14,016 nt of DNA from Legionella longbeachae. Its GTDB lineage: Bacteria > Pseudomonadota > Gammaproteobacteria > Legionellales > Legionellaceae. The stretch covers positions 1-14,016 of the forward strand of contig JACPOX010000233.1 in assembly GCA_016191305.1 (NCBI GenBank), given 5' to 3'. Of this stretch, positions 8,333-14,016 are shown piece by piece. How positions within the stretch are numbered: position 1 is the stretch's first letter; each line of letters starts with the position of its first letter. A model generated the notes under the pieces. It saw only the letters and a list, made by a program, of their open reading frames with translations. It was not told where the DNA came from and made no database searches. The position numbers and the translations under genes are program-made.

Positions 8333-9479
8333 TTAAGTTTCTTCTTCAATTTCTAGCACAAGCCCAGTTGCTCCGATCACTTTGATAGGCTTATCTGCTG
8401 CAATAACATGTTGTGAATGAGCACTCCAAATTTCACCATGAATCATAACTTGCCCTGAACGATTAATATCACCCAGCGCTCTTCCTTTGGCGCCAAGCAA
8501 AACAACCAACCCCTGCTGCAATAAATCCGACTCCTAAAACAATCAGAAAAAATCCAGCGTAATTAGTCGGTAACAATTGTAGCGCATAGAGTGCAATGAA
8601 CATTGATATGGTGCCAACTACACCTGGCAATAGGTGTCCTGGATTTACTAGTTCAAAAAAGATACCATATATTCCGAGTAAAAGAAGTAGATATGCTATT
8701 GTTGGATTAGTAATTATTGATAAAAAGCGAGTTCGCCAATCAGGGTTAATAGTTTGGATTTCTGGATTGCTGGTATTTAATATAATTTTTTGATTATTTT
8801 GCGTTACAGTAACTCCACGCAACTGAGATAGCAAATCCGGAGTATCTACCGCAATATAATTAATTACTCCTTTTTTTAAAGCTTCTGCCGAAGTTAAAGT
8901 CGCTGCATTCAACACCGCTTCTTGTGCAAAATCAGGATTGCGTCCTCTTATTTGAGCTAAAGAACGAATGCTTGCTACAGTATCATTTGTAATTTTTTTT
9001 TCTATAGTTGTCTGCTTGTTTAAGTTAGCGCTGTGTCCAAATTCTTTTTCATTTAAATTTATTGGGCTCGCAGCTCCTAATTGGGTTCCAGGCGCCATAG
9101 CAGCTATAGTGCTAGCATACAATAAAAAAGTTCCTGCACTTGCAGCTCGTGCACCCTTTGGACTGACATAGGTCACGATGGGAATATTTGATGATAAAAA
9201 TTTTTGTATTATTGTCCGCGTGGCTTCTTCAAGTCCGCCTGGAGTATCAAGAGTGACTAGGATTAAGTCAACATGTTTTGCTTTATCCACATTACGAACA
9301 ATGTAATCTGCAGTAGCGGGCCCTATCGCACCTTTGATATGCAGTTCAATTATTTTTGATGCATAAGAAAATGAAGGGCGTATGCATAAAATGATTATCA
9401 ATATACATAAGAGAAACACCGACATCTTTTTATTAGTCAAAATCGATCTAGAACTTCGCATGATGTAAAAATTACTCAT
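8333..9479 (-). pseudogene. NfeD-type membrane serine protease gene, central deletion and frameshift
   Basis: Long-form NfeD: ClpP-like periplasmic protease domain, membrane domain and C-terminal OB fold. The first frame (9479-8469, 336 aa) has a signal/anchor (19-33), VTLDTPGG (75-82), the probable catalytic Ser114 in GARAASAGTFLLY, a candidate lysine near 161-162 (EKKITND) and IRGRNPDFAQEAV. The first membrane helices follow (IAYLLLLLGIYGIFFE; YAGFFLIVLGVGFIAA), but the frame then reads GVGCFAWRQRKSAG and stops. The OB-fold end continues in another frame (from about 8521 to 8333): GLVVLLGAKGRALGDINRSGQ to LVLEIEEET. From family architecture about 80 residues with the last membrane helices are missing at the junction. 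I chose the ATG at 9479 because AAAGGA lies 7 bases upstream; the longer frame to 9539 has no comparable site. The truncated protein might still fold as a protease domain with a damaged anchor. Confidence 0.82.
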
Positions 9480-9544
9480 GCTGCTATCCTTTATGAAGAC
9501 CCATATGATAAAAGATAGCACAGTTTGATTCTTTATCATCTTTT

Positions 9545-9592
9545 AACCTAAATTCAGCATTCAGACTAAAGCGACTAATCTGCATTTAGGTT
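9545..9592. other. Stem-loop between nfeD and the DUF3573-like gene
   Basis: AACCTAAAT (9545-9553) and ATTTAGGTT (9584-9592) are perfect inverted repeats. Inside them CAGA and TCTG can form a second short stem. It lies 14 bases beyond the stop of the upstream minus-strand OMP gene, but no T run follows in that direction, so it is not a typical intrinsic terminator. Confidence 0.5.
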
Positions 9593-9605
9593 ATGTGAGA
9601 TATTC

Positions 9606-11189
9606 CTAGAAATAAACACCAATTTGGGCGGATACTGTATCTGAGGCACCACCAGTTCCCAGCGTAGGGGCATTTACCAACCCTGGAGGTGCGGCACCAT
9701 TAGCAAATTGGTTTGCTCCATAATCTAACTCATGTCGGTATTCAATACTTTCTACAGTATCTTTCCAAATGGAAATATTAAATACGCCGATAAAACGCTG
9801 TTGTGGTAAATTTAAAGCAAGCGCATCTTTAGTCCTCTGATAACCAAAACCAATCGATGCAGGTCTATGGAACGCTTTAAAAGTCATATCAATTTCTGTT
9901 TGCAATGCTTGCGGTTTTGCCCCGCGTCCATTAAAACTCAAATCTTGCACGCGAAAAGTTTGTGTGGCGCTAACCCATTCAGCTGCAAAATTGAATCGGT
10001 CATAACCCATGTTTCCATATATATCGAACGCAGGCGTTTTATGTACCGCTTCATTCCCGTTAAGCAATGAACCAAATCCCCCAAAAGTGCCAGGATTACC
10101 CGCTGTGTTTTGCATTCCCGTAGCGTCAGCCATAGAGCTGATGTAACTTGCACCTACTTCTCCAGTAATTTCACCATGCGCAAAAGTATATCAGCCATTT
10201 ACACCACCTACACCTGATTTTCCTAGAGTTGTATCACTTCTATAAATGTATGTTGCAGCAAATGGTCCGGTATTTTCTTGGGTTTTATAACCTAAAATAA
10301 AAGGTCTTGTTTTAGTCCGTGCTATATTTAATGTCAATGGAGCACTAATCATCGAGCTAGAATACCGTCCAAAAGGTACATATAATTGTCCAGCCGTAAA
10401 ATAAAATGGGGTTTTATCCAAATTACCCACGTTAACAAAGCCCATATTCAGATTAAATGATGAATTATTAATTCTTGGACCAATCTCAGGTGGGCTTGCA
10501 TCATAAGCGATTGCAACATATGCTTCGACATTTTGATTTAATGCTGCTGCAACATCTAATTCACTAGAACCTAAAGTCAAATCAGAACTTGTGCCACCAA
10601 CATAATTGCTATTTATCATACCGCTCGGTTCTGTTTTACCACTGATCGCAATAATAGGTCTTTCAGGAATTGGATATCCAATATTTTGGTAAGCCCTATA
10701 TAGTTTACGACGTTGTTGCATTAACCGAATGTCTCGGTTAATACTTGATATATTTACGATATAATCTGATCCATCAAAAGCTGGTCTTGATCCCAAATAA
10801 GGAGAAGTCACCACTGGTGTTCCTGCAATATAAGTAAGAACTCGATCATCTGCAACTAAAGCCGTAGGATAGAATCCTATGGATTCAGGATGCTCTTCAG
10901 GGGTATGCGCCGTGATACTCGAAGAATGATATTTAACCATTTCATCTGCTTGGTTATCTTTTCTTCCATTTTTTTTCGTAGCTCGAACGGGCGCTGTCTT
11001 TTTTCCTTTTTTTGGTGAATGCTTCACCTTAGTAGAAACCATTTCTTTTTGTAGTGCATCTAATTGCGTCTGGAGCAGACGAGCTTGCTTTTGCAAACGA
11101 GCAATTTCATGTTGTAACTGTTGATCATGTTCTGCATAGATTGGCGATGATAAACAGACTAGAGCCAATATAATTTTTTTGAACTTCAT
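9606..11189 (-). pseudogene. DUF3573-like outer membrane beta-barrel protein, interrupted by in-frame TGA
   Basis: Outer-membrane porin-like protein of 527 codons with one internal stop. The signal peptide MKFKKIILALVCLSSPIYA (cleavage about residue 19) is followed by a coiled coil, QLQHEIARLQKQARLLQTQLDALQ (about 24-48), and a Lys-rich linker. A predicted beta-barrel comes next (VTSPYLGSRPAFDGSDYIV; FYFTAGQLYVPFGRYSS). Coiled coil plus barrel is the DUF3573 plan seen in Legionella and Coxiella. The frame reads GVGGVNG, then TGA (10193-10191), then continues in the same frame: YTFAHGEITGEVGASYISS and on to SAQIGVYF, whose terminal Phe is the barrel-assembly signal. A Gly codon GGA turned TGA would explain it. 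AGGAG lies eight bases before the ATG. Truncated at 332 residues the barrel would lack its last strands and terminal Phe, so it is probably non-functional unless the stop is read through or is a sequence error. Confidence 0.8.
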
Positions 11190-11237
11190 GCAGTTGCTCC
11201 TGTTTATTATTTATACTTCCACATCGGTGGGCGGAAA

Positions 11238-11266
11238 ATTATAACGTGGGAAACAACCAGTGACTA
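11238..11266 (-). promoter_or_regulatory. Putative promoter of the DUF3573-like gene
   Basis: On the minus strand TAGTCA (11266-11261) and a perfect TATAAT (11243-11238) are 17 bases apart, about 49 bases upstream of the ATG at 11189. A short leader with AGGAG follows. Based on consensus and spacing. Confidence 0.55.
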
Positions 11267-11486
11267 GTCTCTTTATTCACAAATCTGATTAATTTTTGCA
11301 ACCTAAGATCTCTAAAAATATTTTATCTTGCAACCATCACAACTAATATGCTGAAATTTCTGTGTTTTTATTTTTCTAACGCCCAATATTGTAGGTACAA
11401 TTCTAAGAAAAAAAATCAGACCATCTCTATCCTGATTTCAGTTGAATAGATATTCTTGTTAGGGCTTCACTTTTTTTGAGGTTTAA

Positions 11487-11518
11487 ATGAAAAAACCCAT
11501 AGGATTTATGGGTTTTCA
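11487..11518 (-). terminator. Intrinsic terminator downstream of the MOMP gene at 11606-12580
   Basis: The arms AAAACCCATA (11492-11501) and TATGGGTTTT (11507-11516) pair around a 5-base loop. Flanking A and T tracts let the stem extend. Read on the minus strand the stem ends in GGGTTTTTT, a short U tail. It lies about 90 bases beyond the MOMP stop codon. Confidence 0.65.
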
Positions 11519-11605
11519 TTGACTGTTCCTTTTCAATAGACTTCTTCCAAACTCTCTTCTATAGCGAGTTTTCCCGAAGCAGTCTAATAAAAAAGATTAT
11601 CTTGT

Positions 11606-12580
11606 TTATGCATAACCAACAAATTGCAGACCGAAATATGGGCCAAAAAGTCCATAATCAACAGGTCGGACGAAACCAGCCAAATTCTGGAGTGGTTGTG
11701 CTTGTAATACCTTAAAGTAATTTACTATTTGATAACCAGCTTGTATATTGGCTATACCAAAGGACATGGCATGTGAATAGTTTAAACCAAGCTTTGCTTC
11801 TACGCTGGGAACAACTGCTTTTGTACGGAAAAAAACTTGTTCTGGAATAAGCTCAACTGGATTAAAGATAAAACCCGCATGATAGCGACTTGTTCCGATA
11901 AGAATAGATCCTGCACCATTTGCAGTAAGACTTAATGCCTCTGTAATATTGTAGGCATAATCAATCCCGACAACCGGACCTATACCTTTAAAATCAGTGT
12001 TATCAAACTTAGAAAAAGTTAAATCAGTAAGGGCAGTTACTAGTGGCGTTATATAATCATTCGTAGATGTTGATTCAATATTGGCATACTGCATACCAGC
12101 ATAAAAACGCATTTTATCTCTCATACTCAGATCAGTATGTTGGCCCATGACCACATTCACTTGATCTAATCTATTGCGACCAACTAATTCAAACTCAGCA
12201 GGAAAGGGAGGAATACCAAATACTTCAAGAGCAGGAATCGATAAAATTCCTAAAAAGTCTGTAGGGTGTACTGAGGTTCTATAATGCATCCAGTTGATGG
12301 AAATATCACTTCCTGTATTGAAATGATAGGATCCTTCTAAACGAAATCCCCAGTTCCACTCACTTTTTACCTCTTTGCCGATGGGTAACGTGCCAAATTC
12401 CTGAGCTTTCTCAACACCAAAAATAGATTTCAGATATAGTGCTTGTGCGCTGAAGTCCCAAAACTTCGCCTCACATGGAACTGTAACATTGCCAGGGGTA
12501 CATATTGGACCCATACTACCAGCAGTAGTGAAACTACTTACCGCCAACCCTAATACAGCTAAAGTTGCTTTTTTAAACAT
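11606..12580 (-). CDS. Legionella MOMP-family outer membrane porin (divergent paralogue)
   Basis: 324-residue outer-membrane beta-barrel protein. The signal peptide MFKKATLAVLGLAVSSFTTA (cleavage after residue 20) precedes the family N-terminus [16 protein letters not shown], with Cys27 and Cys36. In Legionella MOMP such cysteines take part in disulfide cross-linking at the cell surface (family knowledge). [18 protein letters not shown] and the C-terminal GPYFGLQFVGYA are shared with the next gene, but the middle differs much, so this is an older duplicate. I chose the ATG at 12580 because GGAG lies six bases upstream; an upstream in-frame ATG at 12610 lies inside the terminator hairpin of the previous gene. 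That terminator is only 12 bases from this start, so expression probably depends on read-through or on an unseen promoter. Confidence 0.9.
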   Translation of the reverse strand: MFKKATLAVLGLAVSSFTTAGSMGPICTPGNVTVPCEAKFWDFSAQALYLKSIFGVEKAQEFGTLPIGKEVKSEWNWGFRLEGSYHFNTGSDISINWMHYRTSVHPTDFLGILSIPALEVFGIPPFPAEFELVGRNRLDQVNVVMGQHTDLSMRDKMRFYAGMQYANIESTSTNDYITPLVTALTDLTFSKFDNTDFKGIGPVVGIDYAYNITEALSLTANGAGSILIGTSRYHAGFIFNPVELIPEQVFFRTKAVVPSVEAKLGLNYSHAMSFGIANIQAGYQIVNYFKVLQAQPLQNLAGFVRPVDYGLFGPYFGLQFVGYA

Positions 12581-12592
12581 GAATACTCCATT

Positions 12593-12623
12593 AAAAAAAA
12601 AGCCCATCATTAATGATGGGCTT
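12593..12623 (-). terminator. Strong intrinsic terminator between two MOMP genes
   Basis: The 24-base perfect palindrome AAGCCCATCATT/AATGATGGGCTT (12600-12623) is followed, on the minus strand, by an unbroken run of nine T (12601-12593). It lies 27 bases beyond the stop of the MOMP gene at 12651-13604 and ends only 12 bases before the start codon of the next MOMP gene. Confidence 0.85.
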
Positions 12624-12650
12624 CAAATAAGATCTTAATCAATTAAGAAA

Positions 12651-13604
12651 TTAAACATTTCCAACATATTTCAGGCCGAAGTAAGGACCAGCAGCACCGA
12701 AATCAATTGCTGTTATTGGTAATACGGTACCATTTAAAGCATGGAAGTAGTTAAACCACATATAACCAGCGTCCAGAGTTAAATCACCTTGTGCCATAGC
12801 ATAAGTGTAGTTAGCACCTAGCTTAGCTTCTATTTCTGGAACAATGGCTGTTCTGCTGCCACCAAAGTTAAATATATCAACTTCATCATCGCCAGCAAAC
12901 GCGTCAATATCAAAACCATGCTTTTGAGTTCCAACTAATATTGCAGTAGCTGCTTTAGCATAAATTCCAAAGCCGTTACCAAATACATAGTTCATGTCGA
13001 TACCAGTACGTGGACCAAAACCGTTGTATTGAGTATTACCTTGGAAAGTAATTGCTGCATCAACTTCTGGATCATCATCAACATCTACGCCAGCAAATGC
13101 ATGTACACTTCTCTTGATGCTAGCAAACTGGAAACCACCGTGGAAACGGATTTTTTTGTTGGCACTGAAATCAACAAATTGGCCAAACTCACCATTCACA
13201 GCATCCCATCTGTTTTTTTGACCAAAGCCAATTATAAGGTCTGGTGCAAAATCAGGAGAAAATTCATGGTTATTCCAACCAGAATCTAAGTGATACCAAG
13301 TCAAAGTAACGTCGTTACCAGTATTGAAGTGGTAAGAACCTTCGATTTGGAAACCCCAGTTCCATTGCGCACGAGCATTAGTATTTAGAGAAAGACCATC
13401 TGGGCCATCAACATCTAAATCTAAAGAAAAATCGTTATCAGTCATTGTTTGCAGATATAGGGCTTGTCCACCAATATCCCATGCAGTGCTTGCGCAGGGA
13501 ACAGTAACATTACCTGGGGTGCAAACTGGACCCATGGTACCAGCGAATACTGCACTGCTACCTAAAGCAAGAACAGCTACCGCTGTTTTTTTCAAATTTA
13601 ACAT
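12651..13604 (-). CDS. Legionella MOMP-family outer membrane porin
   Basis: 317-residue porin of the Legionella major outer membrane protein family. The signal peptide [21 protein letters not shown] (21 residues) is followed by [16 protein letters not shown] (Cys28, Cys37), then [12 protein letters not shown] and [21 protein letters not shown]. Alternating hydrophobic beta strands lead to the C-terminal [14 protein letters not shown]. The acidic loop [13 protein letters not shown] and the DVDDDPEVD stretch look like surface loops. MOMP is an abundant, cation-selective porin and surface antigen that binds complement C3 and aids uptake by phagocytes (established for L. pneumophila). I chose the ATG at 13604 because GGAG lies six bases upstream; the longer frame would start with a GTG inside that site. 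It has its own near-consensus promoter and a structured leader. Its last 75 residues are almost identical to those of the next paralogue. Confidence 0.93.
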   Translation of the reverse strand: MLNLKKTAVAVLALGSSAVFAGTMGPVCTPGNVTVPCASTAWDIGGQALYLQTMTDNDFSLDLDVDGPDGLSLNTNARAQWNWGFQIEGSYHFNTGNDVTLTWYHLDSGWNNHEFSPDFAPDLIIGFGQKNRWDAVNGEFGQFVDFSANKKIRFHGGFQFASIKRSVHAFAGVDVDDDPEVDAAITFQGNTQYNGFGPRTGIDMNYVFGNGFGIYAKAATAILVGTQKHGFDIDAFAGDDEVDIFNFGGSRTAIVPEIEAKLGANYTYAMAQGDLTLDAGYMWFNYFHALNGTVLPITAIDFGAAGPYFGLKYVGNV

Positions 13605-13697
13605 GCTTATCTCCACTTTTTATTATTATTTCCGTTCGTTACCAATTTAATATTGTTAGCAACGGTACGCATTATCGCTCTATACCGAGAGCGTACC
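13605..13697 (-). promoter_or_regulatory. Structured 5' leader of the MOMP gene
   Basis: The predicted transcript leader is about 90 bases. It contains GGTAC...GTACC arms (13697-13693 and 13668-13664) enclosing GCTCT/AGAGC (13692-13688 and 13681-13677) around a six-base loop, a compact two-part hairpin near the 5' end. Further on, CCGTT and AACGG (13663-13659 and 13636-13632) can pair around an AT loop. Such 5' stems often protect abundant porin mRNAs. The pairing is visible; the role is inferred. Confidence 0.5.
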
Positions 13698-13704
13698 TTG
13701 CTCA

Positions 13705-13733
13705 ATTATCTTACCGGACCCTTTTAAAGTCAA
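13705..13733 (-). promoter_or_regulatory. Sigma70 promoter of the MOMP gene
   Basis: On the minus strand TTGACT (13733-13728, five of six consensus) and GATAAT (13710-13705, five of six) are separated by exactly 17 bases. The transcript would start near 13698, about 94 bases before the ATG. This is the best promoter in the window and fits a highly expressed porin. Confidence 0.8.
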
Positions 13734-13766
13734 CAGTATTAATTAAATTTATTAAACGATAGCGAA

Positions 13767-14016
13767 TTAAACGTTACCTATATACTTAAGACCAAAATAA
13801 GGACCTGCAGCACCAAAATCAATAGCTGTTATTGGTAATACAGTACCATTTAAAGCATGGAAGTAGTTAAACCACATGTAACCAACATCCAGTATTAAAT
13901 CACCTTGTGCCATAGCATAATCATAGTTAGCACCTAACTTAGCTTCTAATTCTGGAACAATCGCTGTTCTGCTGCCACCAAAATTAAATATATCGATTTC
14001 ACCAGGAACACCGTCA
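13767..14016 (-). CDS. Third MOMP-family porin, 5' part beyond window
   Basis: C-terminal 82 residues plus stop; the start lies to the right of the window. It reads [20 protein letters not shown] to [12 protein letters not shown]. Over the last 75 residues it differs from the neighbour at 12651-13604 at only about five positions (such as NYDYAM for NYTYAM and LILDVGYM for LTLDAGYM), and the DNA is also highly similar. This indicates recent tandem duplication or gene conversion. No intrinsic terminator is visible in the 30 bases between its stop and the promoter of the next gene, so it may read through. Confidence 0.9.
   Translation of the reverse strand, partial: DGVPGEIDIFNFGGSRTAIVPELEAKLGANYDYAMAQGDLILDVGYMWFNYFHALNGTVLPITAIDFGAAGPYFGLKYIGNV

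Larger units (their letters stand above)
11190..11605. other. Intergenic region between the DUF3573-like gene and the first MOMP gene
   Basis: No gene seen in these 416 bases. It contains the promoter at 11238-11266, the terminator of the upstream MOMP gene at 11487-11518, and otherwise AT-rich sequence without evident repeats or RNA genes. Confidence 0.6.

Noticed and set aside
8469..8521. Programmed ribosomal frameshift in nfeD joining the two frames
   Set aside because: Family architecture indicates missing membrane helices at the junction, so a real deletion explains the frame change better, and no slippery heptamer is evident.
9545..9592. Intrinsic terminator of the DUF3573-like gene
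   Set aside because: The stem is present but A-rich sequence, not a T run, follows in the direction of transcription.
10191..10193. TGA as selenocysteine codon in the OMP gene
   Set aside because: The position expects Gly in a beta-barrel, not a redox residue, and no SECIS-like hairpin was recognised just downstream.
13029..13289. Plus-strand open frame opposite the MOMP gene
   Set aside because: Shadow of the porin coding sequence on the other strand; no independent evidence.

Overview
The window looks like Legionella or a close relative. It is AT-rich with gammaproteobacterial housekeeping genes. Its right end carries two and a part copies of a porin whose mature N-terminus ([18 protein letters not shown]) is the hallmark of the Legionella major outer membrane protein (MOMP) family. 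No rRNA, tRNA, CRISPR array or complete transposase gene was seen.

Left part (1-4112): thioredoxin (cut by the left edge) and rsmE on the minus strand, divergent from fumC on the plus strand. fumC converges on a cystathionine beta-synthase/cysteine synthase gene broken by an internal deletion. A small plus-strand lipoprotein gene follows, with a clear intrinsic terminator. Middle part (4113-6062): an AT-rich accessory stretch. It holds a two-piece minus-strand gene of unknown function that may be one frameshifted gene, preceded by a good match to a PmrA box. Divergent from it is a membrane-anchored methyltransferase that aligns by motif with the DOT1 histone-lysine methyltransferase family. 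These two loci are the best candidates for host-interaction functions.

Centre (6077-9479): ihfB (IHF beta) with its promoter, then a 400-base gap with two nested inverted-repeat elements (one MITE-like repeat inside another), then dcd, a slipin/stomatin gene and an nfeD-type gene on the minus strand. The nfeD and slipin genes form the usual NfeD-SPFH pair, but nfeD has lost its central membrane segments and is frameshifted.

Right part (9545-14016): a DUF3573-like outer membrane protein gene interrupted by one in-frame TGA, then three tandem MOMP paralogues on the minus strand, the last cut by the right edge. The middle MOMP has a near-consensus promoter and a foldable leader. A strong terminator sits between it and the next paralogue, almost touching that gene's ribosome binding site.

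Overall theme: three well-supported broken genes (cbs, nfeD, the DUF3573-like OMP) and one possible (the two-piece unknown gene) lie among about fourteen loci. The cbs and nfeD lesions are deletions relative to family length, not simple one-base sequencing slips, so ongoing gene decay is the likelier reading. The single TGA and the possible frameshift could still be sequence errors.
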